A DNA stretch of 64,000 bases from Sebastes aleutianus (GCA_916700875.1 CAKAKS010000013.1:10732596-10796595), one strand, 5' to 3'. Counted from the first letter of the stretch, positions 20,266 through 30,245 are shown. The notes: generated by a model from the sequence alone, not told the origin. Numbers and translations are program-made.

Positions 20266-20313
<48 letters not shown>
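20266..20313. repeat. (GT)n microsatellite
   Basis: Uninterrupted, about 48 bp. Frames of 60-100 codons crossing it on both strands are artefacts. Confidence 0.97.
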
Positions 20314-20317
<4 letters not shown>

Positions 20318-20495
20318 TTGTGAGTGTCAGACCAGTCCACCCAAAATGTCAGTGAGTGGGCCGTGAGAAAATGCAGTGAACTCTCACTTATCAAATATCA
20401 GCAGACACCACTTTGCTAACTAGCACACAGGAGAACAAACTACTGAGCCCAATAATGTGAAGTCGTTGAAGTTGGTCGGATGCTGCAACTTTCAG

Positions 20496-20503
<8 letters not shown>

Positions 20504-20548
<45 letters not shown>
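20504..20548. repeat. (GA)n microsatellite
   Basis: About 45 bp. Produces Glu-Arg and Leu-Ser low-complexity frames on the two strands. Confidence 0.97.
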
Positions 20549-20551
<3 letters not shown>

Positions 20552-20801
20552 GTAGAGAGAAAGGAAAGAGTAAGTAAGAGTGTGTGTGTTTGTGTGCGTG
20601 GGGCAATCCCCTTAAATAGACACCAGCGGATGCAGCGGGACATTGAGAGGAGACAGAGGTGAAAAAGACGGAGGAATATAGGCAAAATCAAGCATCCCCT
20701 CCGCTGGAGGGGGACAATTAGGACATCTAGGTGTGTGTGTGTGAGAGGAGGAGTGTATTGTACATATACTGTATGTCTGCCTGGGTGTGTTTCTGGGTGT
20801 G

Positions 20802-20805
<4 letters not shown>

Positions 20806-20846
<41 letters not shown>

Positions 20847-20850
20847 GCGT
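20806..20850. repeat. (GT)n microsatellite
   Basis: About 45 bp with GC interruptions at the 3' side. Confidence 0.96.
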
Positions 20851-21031
20851 GCCCTCATGTAGGAGTTTTGGTGCTCAGTGAGAGTTGGTGCTACACAACA
20901 CTGAATGCTGATGTTCCTCGTCTGAATTCAACACTAAACCTGCCCACAGCAGCTCGGAGCCCTCAGGAGCAGCTCACTGACACGGGACTGTGTGTCCTCG
21001 TCTGAGAGGAGGAGTGCTGCTGAATACAATA

Positions 21032-21048
21032 TGTGTGTGTGTGTGTGT
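21032..21048. repeat. (GT)n microsatellite, short
   Basis: About 17 bp. Confidence 0.9.
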
Positions 21049-21116
21049 CTGTTAGAACACAGTTTACACGGCATGCTTACAAACAACTGAATCTAATTTT
21101 ACCTCAAAAGGTGAAG

Positions 21117-21502
21117 CTGTGTGTGTGTAACTGTGTGTGTATAACTGTATATAATTGTGTATAACTGTGTGTAACTGTGTGTAACTGTGTATAACTGTGT
21201 GTAACTGTGTATAACTGTGTATAACTGTGTGTAACTGTGTGTAACTGTATATAATTGTGTATAACTGTGTGTAACTGTGTGTAACTGTGTATAACTGTGT
21301 GTAACTGTGTATAACTGTGTATAACTGTGTGTAACTGTGTGTAACTGTGTGTAACTGTGTGTCTCTGTGTGTAACTGTGTGTAACTGTGTGTAACTGTGT
21401 GTCTTTGTGTATAACTGTGTGTCTCTGTGTGTAACTGTGTGTAACTGTGTGTAACTGTGTGTCTTTGTGTATAAATGTGTGTCTCTGTGTGTAACTGTGT
21501 AC
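21117..21502. repeat. Decamer minisatellite with higher-order repeats
   Basis: About 38 tandem units of 10 bp, consensus GTAACTGTGT with variants ATAACTGTGT, ATAATTGTGT, GTCTCTGTGT and GTCTTTGTGT. Variant order repeats: the decamers from 21141 recur in the same order from 21241, a 100-bp higher-order unit. From 21361 a different 60-bp unit (GTCTCTGTGT, three GTAACTGTGT, GTCTTTGTGT, ATAA-type) is repeated twice. The 135-codon minus-strand frame (His-Ser-Tyr-Thr-Gln-Leu pattern) is a by-product. Confidence 0.95.
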
Positions 21503-21841
21503 TCACCCTTGCTTGATCTTCAAGTGAAACAGGCTTTAATGTTTTGTTGCATTCACGTGCGCGTTGTTGGGACTTTCTTCAGACTTGAGGTGCTCATCAT
21601 CTGACGTGTGATGTTTAGTCTGAAACAGAGAAAGAGCTCTTGAGTTTCACTGAATATGTATCCAGATGTGTTGTGGTATGCTAGTAAGCTAATATTAAGT
21701 GTCTAGTTTTGTTAAATCACAAATATCCACACTTTAGTCCTGTCAGCTTTTCCCCTGCAAACCATGAGCATGAGTGGTGAACAAACAGAACCAATATTAC
21801 AATAAGGACTTTGTTCTCCACTTCCCTTAGCTGCTACAAAT

Positions 21842-22100
21842 TTGACCTTTAACCCAACAGTCGTTAACTCTATAAACATCTGGAGAGCCTCCATGCTCTC
21901 TCCCACTTCTAATCCTTTATTTGTACCCTCTTCTATGGACTCAACCTTTGGGGTTTGGTTTAATAGAGGTAGAACTCCCTTTAACCATCTTTATGACCAT
22001 AGGTCTTTTATCTCCTTTGCAGAACTTTCAAAAAATGGATCTTCAACGTTCCACTTGTGTCTTTTTTTCTAATAAGGCATTTTATACAGAATACAGAAAG
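21842..22100 (+). pseudogene. L1-type LINE ORF2 C-terminal remnant
   Basis: The plus-strand frame from 21842 reads through NPLFVPSSMD and STFGVWFNRGRTPFNHLYD to HRSFISFAELSKNG. I recognise the pattern of the region downstream of the reverse transcriptase in L1/Tx1-type ORF2: a 'NP.F.PG..D..F..W...GI....L...G.F.SF..L' layout. Expected conserved Gly residues are replaced (Ser-Ser for Pro-Gly, Arg-Thr for Gly-Ile), and the frame stops at 22072, as in a decayed copy. The reverse transcriptase and endonuclease parts are absent. In life this protein would copy LINE RNA into DNA. Confidence 0.6.
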
Positions 22101-22117
22101 GGAAGTTTGGGGTCCTC

Positions 22118-22190
22118 TGCTTGAGCTGTTGCCCCCGCGACCCGACCCCGGATATGCGGTTGAAGATGAAATGAATGAATTAATAAACAG
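22118..22190 (+). mobile_element. LINE-like 3' tail
   Basis: CTTGAGCTGTTGCCCCCGCG, then GACCCGACCCCGGATATGCGG and a GATGAAATGAATGAATTAATAA tail. It resembles the common fish LINE 3' end in which a 'gacccggataagcgg' motif precedes short GATG/GAAT repeats. Family not assigned. Confidence 0.5.
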
Positions 22191-22194
22191 AATC

Positions 22195-22513
22195 CCCGCC
22201 CGGACCTCGCCGCACTGGGGACCAAGGACTCGCTGCGCCCTCTCTCCCCGCCAGATCGGGTTCTCGCCCCACGTAAAAAGGGGCCAGGGGTCTGCGCCGA
22301 TGTCGGCAACCCACCCGACCCGTCTTGAAACACGGATGAAGGAGTCATGGGGTGCGAGTCATGGTGTGCAAGCAAAATCCAATGGCGCAATGAAAGTGAG
22401 GGCCGGTGCACGCCGGCTGAGGTGGGATCCCCGCCCCGCGGGGACGGGCGCACCAACGGCCCGTCTCGCCCACACCGTCAGGGAGGTGGAGCCTGAGGAC
22501 CCGAAAGGTGGTG
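22195..22513 (+). pseudogene. 28S ribosomal RNA gene fragment
   Basis: Recognised from conserved large-subunit rRNA strings in the right order: ACCCACCCGACCCGTCTTG with AAACACGGA, AAGGAGTC, TGGCGCAATGAAAGTGAGG, GGCCGG, GAGGTGGGATCC, GGGCGCACCA, CGGCCCGTCTCGCC, GGGAGGTGGAGC, and GGACCCGAAAGGTGGTG. In 28S rRNA these lie in the 5' third, around expansion segment D3. The copy is broken: it starts and ends inside the gene, has TG for the expected CC after AAACACGGA, and leaves 28S sequence after GGTGGTG instead of continuing into AACTATGCC. About 22195-22290 is probably variable-region sequence and less certain. Not functional. Confidence 0.85.
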
Positions 22514-22634
22514 ACGAGAGGTTAGCATCACGCTGCCGTAAAGTGGTATCGGAGCCGTTGTATCAAAGCCGTTTTGCGAGGTTCTGGTTGAAGCGTTTTA
22601 TTGGCTGTCAGGGTTAAATGGATCAGGCTGGGCC

Positions 22635-22703
22635 TGTGCTGTTCTCAATAGTGTAAATGTGCTGTTCTCAATAGTGTAAATGTGCTGTTCTCAATAGTGT
22701 AAA
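22635..22703. repeat. 23-bp tandem repeat, 3 exact copies
   Basis: Three identical copies of a 23-bp unit (TGTGCTGTTCTCAATAGTG plus TAAA) at 22635, 22658 and 22681, about 120 bp after the 28S fragment. Confidence 0.95.
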
Positions 22704-23370
22704 TGACCCCCTCCTCTACATTTACAGCTCATTTTCTTCCCTTCAGAAGAATATATTCACAAGCATCCATTCTTGTTCAGTATGATAAACAGCCTCCACA
22801 CACCGTCCATCACAGTCAACCTGAAGCCTTCATTTGGTTTTGTCAAAGTGCTGCTTTTATTGTTACTTCATTATCCCTGAGTTGAATGTTTTCTTATGAG
22901 TGTGCTTGTTATTTCACACTCCACTTATGGCCAATCACCTGACACTCAAAGTAAGAAATGGAAGCATCTAAGAGGAAGCAATCCATCCCAAACATGTCGC
23001 CTCACAAACTTTATTGTCTATGCAGAGCATCTTTGTTAGTCTGGTCAGCAGTTCATTTCACTGTAAAGTTGATGTCTTTAAAAGGACACAAATTTAAATA
23101 TTAATGATGCATTTACACACACCATTCATTTCAAAGTGAATCAGAGAATATGTAAACATAATGTCTCTATATTGAATTGATATATTACATGTATTGTATT
23201 TATACATATGTAATCTAAATCTGTATTGGACATATTCTAACTTTTGACAGTGTTGATTTCAAAAATGGTTTTCACTGGTCTCAATGGTCGGCTGTCTGTC
23301 AACAATCTATAATAAGACTCTGCAGCAATAGTTGGACACATTGTGTGGTGGACACAATGTTTTTATAGCC
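22704..23370. other. Unassigned AT-rich sequence
   Basis: No feature recognised. Short complementary segments CATTGTGT/ACACAATG near 23340 are incidental. Confidence 0.4.
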
Positions 23371-24032
23371 TTAAAGGGACTGTTTGTAACTTTTTAAGTT
23401 TCTAAATGTACCGGGTCGGGACACATGCGCGCTCGCATATGCGCGCTTGCGTGTGGCCGGAGTCACTCCTCCACTGCCCGACTGCCTTCACTCACACACC
23501 GCGCGCGTTCTCGCTGTCTCGCTCCACCTCTAGACGTGAACGCGCGCTCACTCCCCACTGCAGAAGAGTTAGTTTAGCTCTGAGAATATCTAGTGAATGT
23601 TCAGTGGACGTTTGTGCAGAAATAACTGCTGCAGCTCCTCCAGACCAACAGAGGTTTCCCCTGTCTTGTGAAGTGACGGGGCTCCGCAGCGAGAAACGTT
23701 ATCAGCGGGGCTGAAGCAGGAAGAGAAACGTTACCGTCCCCGACTGGATGCCGGTGTCTCCCTGCGGGCGCGCTCGGAGACGATAACGTTTCTCTTCCTG
23801 CTTCAGCCAGCAGGAAAAGCCAACACTAGGATCAGCATTGATTCATGGAGAGACCTTCGTCTGGTCAGCTAACATTACTGCCAAGCAGCTGAAATATAGA
23901 GTGATAATGTGATTTATATTGTGCTCGTTCATGTCTATGCAAGCTCGAGCCCAACGCTGACTTTCGTTGACTTCACGGCCACAGGTGTCGCTGTTAACAA
24001 GCACTTCTGAAAGTTACAAATAGTCCCTTTAA
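23371..24032 (+). mobile_element. TTAA-B copy 2
   Basis: Ends are TTAA-AGGGACTGTTTGTAAC and GTTACAAATAGTCCCT-TTAA. Shares with the 43-kb copy the blocks GTTAGTTTAGCTCTGAG-like, TGCAGCTCCTCCAGACC and AATCAGCATTGATTCATGG-like. The central part (about 23690-23830) is a rearranged series of AACGTTA(T/C)CG inverted segments. No transposase; the 102-codon frame at 23406-23714 is GC-rich element sequence. Confidence 0.85.
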
Positions 24033-24167
24033 AGGCTCATGTAAAAGAAAAATAGCAGAAAGACCGTGAACTGATTTTAATAGAGACCGTAGACCTGTTT
24101 TACTTTGTTTATGATGTAACAAGACTGAAGGGCGAATTCACAAAGAATGGATTGCGGCCACTGATAG

Positions 24168-24410
24168 TAGGGCTGCAACTAACGATTATTTTCATTATCA
24201 ATAAATTGCCAAGTATTTTGTAGATTAATCGTTTAGTCTACACAATATCAGAAAATATTGAAAAATAAGTCCAAGGTGATGTCTTGTTTTGTCAGTACAA
24301 AACACAAAGATATTCAGTTCAATATGGTATAAAACAGGAAATCTCCTTATTTGAGAGGCTGAAAACAGCTTTTCTGCCATTTTTACTACATCAACGATTA
24401 TCAAAATAGG
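24168..24410 (-). mobile_element. hAT-D, truncated copy
   Basis: Begins TAGGGCTGCAACTAACG, the reverse complement of the right end of the 34.8-kb copy (GTTAGTTGCAGCCCC). It continues with ATTAATCG motifs and TTGTTTTGTC, then loses similarity. The far end is missing. Confidence 0.65.
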
Positions 24411-24639
24411 TCCAATTCATAAAAGATATTGCACTAATGATATAATAGCACAAACAGGGCCATAAAGTTTTGCAGCTGATTGATTGATTGATGTGCAATT
24501 TGAAAACCTATTTTAAATAAGTGCAGATAGAACAGGAGCACTGAAACACTATTTGCTTGGCAGCGCAGTTAAGTGTGCATTTCATACTTTGCGGGTGCTT
24601 TGAGAATTATACGGTTTCTATGTTTGTCTCATTTGTGCA

Positions 24640-24860
24640 GGTTTAGCATCCACAAGATTCTACAGCCATGATAGCAGTTCTGTGAGGCTGTACTTAGGAA
24701 CAGTTTGAGCTAGATGCTAACATCAGTATGCTCACCAAAGTTATTAGATTTCATCCTGACAGGAACATAAATGTCTATACCAAATGTCATGGCAACCCAT
24801 CAAATAGTTGTTGAGATTTCAGTCTGGACCAAGTGACAGACAAACATTGCCATCCCTGGA
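24640..24860. repeat. Disp-3 dispersed repeat, partial
   Basis: TGTGAGGCTGTACTTAGG, GATGCTAACATCAGTATGC and 'atggcaacccatcaaatagttgttgagat' blocks match those at 28500-29225 and 41640-41885. Recognised as a common fish dispersed repeat; class unknown to me. Confidence 0.65.
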
Positions 24861-26019
24861 TCCAATGTACTTGCATGACTAATATAAAACCTTTAACAGC
24901 TTCAGAAAGCTTAAATCGTTTTTGGTTTGGTAGTTGTTTTTAGATTTTGTTGTTTTGTAATGTTATCCAGTGGGATAATTTGTACCTTTTAAATGGTATT
25001 CTAAAATACCTCTCACGTCACTGTGTGCATGCCTGTCTGAACAAAGAATTCAATAAGCAGAGAAAACACATCCTTCTCATTATTTAAAGAGAAAAAAAGT
25101 AAAGGAAACCCAAAGCTGAGTTGGTCCTAGTTGGGAGTGTGTTCATTCATGTGTGTCCCATATAGCTGGAAAACTCTATGCTTGTATTGACTTCAACAAA
25201 ACAACATATATTGATCCTCTCTCCTGCCTCCCCTCTTTCTCTCTTTTTTTCAGTTAATTCTAGAAGGCAACACTGAACCTGAGTCCATCTGAGATCCCCC
25301 AGGCCGGCCACCTTGGTCCTGCACTATTATCACGAGATACCACCATCACATGCAGCTACAATCAGGAGTACAAGGGTCAAAGCCACAGCAGCGGGGAGCA
25401 GGAATCTAATATATTGCTGTGACACTCTCACATTCATGTGCAGTGGAGCAGTTCTCCGTATAAAAGTACCATTTAAACTTTTAACCCTTATTTATCTGTG
25501 AAAACACCCTACTTAACATCCACAGAGTAACACGCCTGGGTACTGAAAAGTTTACTCCAAATGTATATGAAAAAAGAACAACAGAAACCAATAAAGTTTG
25601 CTAATTCGCTAATTAGATCCCCAGTTGCCGCCAGAGTTGGCAAGGCTGTGCTTTTTGGGAATGGAGCGTGCCTTGAACCAATCAAAAAGCTCATTTGAAA
25701 CAATAATAAACAATAAACACTGTGTGCTCTCCCTCCATCTTTAAAAAGCTTTGACGCCTTCAGAGTTCTTACATAAGATCTCAAAAAGAAACACTCAGCT
25801 GCCTCTGATGTAACCGCTTCAAGGGTAGAAAGCGCTCAATCTGTAAATTATCTAACTTGATTTAATTTTGTTTTTGAAAACTATTGAGATGTAATTAGTC
25901 TGAAGTCAAAACTAAACACTTCTGGTGGAGTAAACACTTGGCCTGCAGCCGAAGTACCAATTGGGAAAAAAATAATTTGATTTATGTAATATATCACATT
26001 ATTGAATTATAGAAACCTG
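24861..26019. other. Unassigned region with a possible terminal exon
   Basis: No gene recognised. One strong acceptor-like site at 25253 is described separately. Minus-strand frame 25509-25784 (91 codons) has no domain. Confidence 0.4.
25217..25292 (+). other. Possible splice acceptor and 3' terminal coding exon (weak)
   Basis: A long pyrimidine tract (about 25214-25250) ends in CAG at 25251-25253. From 25254 one frame reads LILEGNTEPESI and stops at TGA 25290-25292. The acceptor is good by eye, but the tail is only 12 codons. I recognise no protein, and pyrimidine tracts ending in CAG are frequent by chance in this DNA. Confidence 0.12.
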
Positions 26020-26030
26020 AGTTCAGTTTT

Positions 26031-26228
26031 TTTTTTTTTTAAAGTTATTTTTTTGGGGGCATTTTCCATTTTTATTGACAGGACAGTGGATAGAGTCTTG
26101 AAAGGGGGGAGAGAGAGAGTGGATGCGGAAAGGGCCACAGGCCGGATTCGAACCCGGGCCGCCGCGGTCAGGACCAAGCCTTAATACATGGACGCCCGCT
26201 CTACCAACTGAGCTAACCCAGGCGCCCA
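26031..26228 (-). mobile_element. tRNA-derived SINE with 11-bp target duplication
   Basis: On the minus strand: a tRNA-like head with A box TAGCTCAGTTGG (plus 26204-26215) and B box GGTTCGAATCC (plus 26144-26154), then a pyrimidine-rich body and a tail ending in an A-run (T-run at 26031-26040). The exact direct repeat AGTTCAGTTTT lies at 26020-26030 and 26229-26239 and marks the target duplication. The A and B boxes form an internal RNA polymerase III promoter. Mobilised by a LINE. The perfect duplication suggests a fairly recent insertion. Not a functional tRNA gene. Confidence 0.92.
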
Positions 26229-26239
26229 AGTTCAGTTTT

Positions 26240-26775
26240 GAGGTTGAATTAGATGCATAATGGATAACTTTAGTTCTGCATATGGCTTTCAAGAAGTTAA
26301 AGGAGCATGCTGGTATTTTTGCATCTTTCATAAACATTTTGCATACTTGCATCGCATCATCTGTTGGTTCCCTTTTTTATTTCAAAACAAAATCAACTGG
26401 CAGATACTTAAAACTCGTGGAAAGGTAATCCGTTACGATGAACATTTAAATGGCATTTGCTTCTCCCTCAAGGTTACCTTATCACTGTGTTGTAATGAAA
26501 GCTATGTGACTGAATTGAAAAGCCTGGCAGTGTTGTGCATTCATGTGTTGGTGGGTGCAGTCCTTTTAATGTAGTGTTTCGATATTCTGTCTTTACATTC
26601 TCGTGACTAAAGAGGAACTAACTTGCATCTGTGTGTGTACCTGAGCAAATATCATTGCAGATATCTTCTAAATTCAGTGGCTTTCGGTGAATTTATGAGG
26701 TTAAACATGTACTGTACTTGTCATGTGTTTTCTTACATCAGAAGTCGCGTATAGTGTCTGTCGGGGAAAAATGTT
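26240..26775. other. Unassigned sequence
   Basis: Nothing recognised. The 104-codon frame at 26260-26574 has no known domain. Confidence 0.4.
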
Positions 26776-27615
26776 TAGGGCCGTCCTTGACCAAAGAGAT
26801 TCTTAGTCGACTAACACTCGTACTATTTCGTCAACTAATCGATCGGGTTGATTTAAAGCTGAAGTAGGCGAGATTGGAGCAAATATGATTAAAAAAAGTT
26901 ATTTTTATAAAGCGGTTGCTATATCGTGACAGTAGCTCATGAAACAGGTAACCTGAAAAAAATCACGTGTGTCTGTGTCCTCCGATGTCCTTTGGTGTCC
27001 TCCGGTGTCCTCCAATGCTCCTAACGGCATCTGCAAGATCTCACGGTCAAACTAGGCAGTGCTGATCAAATATGAATCAATATTCTGTTACATTAATGTC
27101 TATTTCTCTCCTCACATGTTCTCAGAATCATCTTGTTGTGTACTGTTTTGATATAAAATGGGAAAGTTTGTGACGCCACCGCCATTGTGAAATCTGGTGA
27201 AGGAATGCCAAGTTCCGGTCACATGACTGGAGCACAGCCAATAGGAACGCTCTCTCAATGAATTCTCCCGTCACAGGCTAGATGTTCTAAAGCCTGAAAA
27301 CAGAGCCATGAGGAGGAGCAGAAGTCTAGTTTTCTCTCAGAACACTTGAATTACAATATGCTGAAAGGTTATTATGTGATTTTTGCCCAATGATGCCAAA
27401 AATATACTGCCTACTGAAGCTTTAATCAACAGATCTGTGAAACTGAGTTTCTCCACAAAGAATATCACAAAAGCACCACTTTAAATCTGGTGTTTACCAG
27501 ATAATCATAAGTTTCTTGGAAATAAGTCATTCAGCGTGAAAAACGACTAATCAACGAAAGAAATCTTAGTTGACTAAGACCAAAAACACTAATCGACTAA
27601 GAGAGGGCCGCCCTG
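26776..27615 (+). mobile_element. hAT-C copy 1, carrying TTAA-C
   Basis: Ends are TAGGGCCGTCCTTGACC and AGAGGGCCGCCCTG. The flanks AAAATGTT (26768-26775) and AAAGTTTT (27616-27623) agree at 6 of 8. The subterminal TCTTAGTCGACTAACACT and TAGTTGACTAAGACC-like blocks match copy 2 at 52738-54338. Split at TTAA by the insertion at 26853-27425. Confidence 0.75.
26853..27425 (+). mobile_element. TTAA-C copy 2, nested in hAT-C
   Basis: TTAA-AGCTGAAGTAGG ... CTACTGAAGCT-TTAA. It lies between GGTTGAT and TCAACAGAT of hAT-C. The other hAT-C copy has GTTGAT-TTAA-TCGACAGAT, uninterrupted, at about 54141-54158. The insertion therefore duplicated exactly one TTAA. Shorter than copy 1 by a deletion after about 27040. 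Confidence 0.93.
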
Positions 27616-27989
27616 AAAGTTTTCCCTGCTAAGTAAGTGGATTAAAGAGCCTAAGCCTAAGAGCCTGAACTAGTAGAGTCAATTATTCAAACCAGGAGGA
27701 CTCTGAGGACAGAGGAGTAGATGTGATAAGGCTACACATTTTTTAATCCATCAATCCAGTCATACATTCTTGTACACTTTATACATAGCTCTGCCTATTT
27801 TAACCTACTAACATTCTATCTAGACATCAAGATATCTCCATCACTATCCTACAATCATATATTATGCTAGATCAGTGATATTTGTCACTTGACTTGATCA
27901 GTTAATCAGAACAAGCTTTATCCAGGTACACAGCCATTCAGCCCTGTCTCCTAAAAAGGAAGGAGGGGTGGTGGATGGGTCAAACTAAC

Positions 27990-28260
27990 ACCGGACTGTC
28001 TCCTAGGAGACCGCACTTCATGTCCCGTGTGAATCGCGTCATTTTAAGCCAAATTAAGATGTTTTTTATACGAAACCGAACCCAGTAGTTTTGTTGCCAA
28101 AACCCAATTAAGTCATTTTGTTGCGTTTTCTTTTTTGTTTTGTTTTGTTTCAATTTACAACATTAACCACGTGTTTAAAAGTGTTTAAAAGTGTTTAAAA
28201 GTGTTTAAAACGACTGCGACCGCAATCTGGGAGAAAATATGTTTCCCCTTGAAACCTAAT
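27990..28260 (-). repeat. Disp-2 copy, minus orientation
   Basis: CTGTCTCCTAGGAGACCGC, TCCCGTGTGAATCGCG, then AACCGAACCCAGTAG and TTTTGTTGCC. Includes a short internal decamer repeat. Confidence 0.55.
28171..28210. repeat. 10-bp tandem repeat, 4 exact copies
   Basis: Four copies of GTGTTTAAAA. Confidence 0.95.
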
Positions 28261-28499
28261 TGAGAATGTTCCTTAGTTGTATGGGAACTTAATTCTGTAG
28301 GAGACCGGGTTGCAGCCAATATAGTGATTTTACTGACATTGCAATGAAGCACCGACTGTTTGTCTGGGAGTTTGTGTTTGTGTCCAGCTCAGCCTCTGAT
28401 TGAACAGAAACTCCACTTCTCTCTGTTATGTTCCTACAGTCTCTGTTCTCTCTTGCCTTTGACTTTGTATGCAATCACACTATGTCTAAAATTTGCTTC

Positions 28500-29225
28500 A
28501 CATTCTGTATGAATGAGTCTACAGCCATTCTAGAGCCTCTGTGAGGCTGGACTGAGGCACAGCTAAATGCTAACGTCAGCATGCTAACATGCTAACATGC
28601 TCTCAATAACAATGCTAACATGCCGATGTTTAGCAGGTATAATGGTTACCATGTTCACCATCTTAGTTTAGCAAATTAGCCCTAAACACAAATTACAGGT
28701 GAGGCATTTTAGGATGACATTAATTTGCTAGTATTTGGTCATAAATTAAAGTATCGGACAAACTAAAGTTTTGACCTCATGATGGCGAAAGATGATTTGC
28801 AATGGCAATCCATCCGATCACTGTTGAGACATTTCACTCAAAACCACAAAAGTTATCATCTCTGATGAAGACGCAGTTGGCGTCGAAACGTTAGTCTTTA
28901 ACAAAGTTGATTGCCTTAAATCTGTGTGCTCTAGTGTGTTTTGGACTGGCTCTCTGAAGTCTCTCCTGTTACAAGATCGCCCGATTCTGTGAGCACCGGA
29001 CAGGACTACTATTCCTTGTGAAACGGTTGAAGCTTACCTTTCTTCTCACAAATGCATTCCTCACGGTGGCGCTAGAGGAAAGGTCATGGGATCATCACAG
29101 TAATTAGGATGTGGACCATGAACGTCTGCACAAAATTTCATGACGATCCATCCAATAGTTGTTGAGATATTTCGATCTAAAGCAAAGTGTAGGACCAACC
29201 ACCAGACTGACATAGAGTCACGCTG
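28500..29225. repeat. Disp-3 dispersed repeat, longest copy
   Basis: Blocks in order: CCTCTGTGAGGCTGGAC, several 'catgctaa' iterations, TTTAGCAGGTATAATGG, ATGGCAATCCATCCG, GGTGGCGCTAGAGGAAAGG, GACGATCCATCCAATAG and GTTGTTGAGATATTTCG. A foreign-looking segment at about 28862-29045 (starting TGATGAAGACGCAGTTGGCG, TCGAAACGTTAG) interrupts it and resembles a LINE or Penelope 3'-end fragment; that last call is weak. Confidence 0.65.
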
Positions 29226-29742
29226 CTATGCATCTAAAACTTATCTTCCACTCTACAAAAATAGCATCAGTAGTGTTAAAGATGCAACAGATTGTGAGAG
29301 ATATTAAACCATCCAGGCGTCACAGGGGAATGTTTGTACGTAATTACATCTCGAGGTAACACCTCTCTGACAGCAGAAGCAATTAAATCAAACAATGCAG
29401 TCATGTTGTGCAGTATAGAGCCACTCGCAAGTGTTACAGCCATTCACAACATGTGCAACAGAAGTGATGACAAGAGTTCGAGTGCATCTGACAAAGCATC
29501 GTAATGAAAATGTTGGATGTGACACAGACTGCGGCATTGCAGAGAGTGGATACAGTGGAAGAGGAATACATGAGACGTAACAAGTAGAGGAAGGAGAGAA
29601 AAGAAAAGAAAGGAGAGAAAAGAAATGCAGTTTGGTAGATTTTGTAGTGATATGCTGCAACATCAGATGGGAAGGAAGATAGATTGTAACCAAGAGCAGA
29701 TAGACTAGAGGAGATGGAGAGGCTGAAAAACAGATGGGACCC
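29226..29742. other. Unassigned sequence
   Basis: Nothing recognised. Minus-strand frames of 126 and 130 codons (29388-29826) run through the adjacent CA repeats and have no domain. Confidence 0.4.
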
Positions 29743-29793
29743 AAACACACACACACACACACACACACCTACCTTAAGACACACACACACACA
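29743..29793. repeat. (CA)n microsatellite, interrupted
   Basis: CA runs at 29743-29768 and 29779-29793 separated by CTACCTTAAG. Confidence 0.95.
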
Positions 29794-29914
29794 TAGAGGA
29801 AATAGGAATATATTTTCACTGATCATATACTTGGACCAAAAGGATATCGTCTTCTTTTTCTTTGTTTTTTACAAAGACACAGTGTTAGATACACAAATAA
29901 ATAGTCTCCGTAGC

Positions 29915-29929
29915 TCGCTCTCTCTCTCT

Positions 29930-29977
<48 letters not shown>
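29915..29977. repeat. (CT)n-(CA)n compound microsatellite
   Basis: (CT) at about 29915-29930 followed by 47 bp of CA. Confidence 0.96.
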
Positions 29978-29978
<1 letters not shown>

Positions 29979-29992
29979 CTGCGTACTTCTAT

Positions 29993-30245
29993 TATCTTTG
30001 CGAGGACACTCGTTGACAATATGCATTCCCTAGCCCCTTACCCTAACCATCACGACTAAATGCCTGACCCCAACCCTTATACCCTACCATAAACCTAATT
30101 CTAACCTGGACATAAAACCAAGTTTGAACCCTCAAAAAAGCCTTTGAAGGTCTGTCCGAAGGTGAGGACCGGCCAAAATGTCCCCACTTTCCAAAAATGT
30201 CTTCACTCTGAAGGTCTAAATCTCAAACTGGTCCTCACAAAGATA
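29993..30245. mobile_element. Short TIR element (MITE-like) between CA repeats
   Basis: Ends TATCTTTGCGAGGAC (29993-30007) and GTCCTCACAAAGATA (30231-30245) are inverted repeats with one mismatch in 15. Interior has CCCTAACC-type stretches, GGTGAGGACCGGCC and AAAATGTCCCCAC. I recognise it as a widespread fish dispersed repeat. (CA)n lies within about 20 bp on each side. Confidence 0.75.

Noticed and set aside
20064..20691. Several 60-100-codon frames on both strands
   Set aside because: They cross (GT)n and (GA)n microsatellites, giving Val-Cys, His-Thr, Arg-Glu and Leu-Ser runs.
21099..21506. 135-codon minus-strand frame
   Set aside because: Translation of the decamer minisatellite.
22057..22617. 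186-codon frame as a protein gene
   Set aside because: It runs through the LINE tail and the 28S rDNA fragment; GC-rich rDNA commonly gives long open frames.
26105..26228. Functional tRNA gene
   Set aside because: A and B boxes are good, but the sequence continues into a SINE body with an A-tail and exact 11-bp target duplications, so it is a retroposed SINE.
30030..30120. CCCTAACC-rich stretch as interstitial telomeric DNA
   Set aside because: The units are irregular and the stretch lies within the interior of a recognised TIR element, not a run of CCCTAA.
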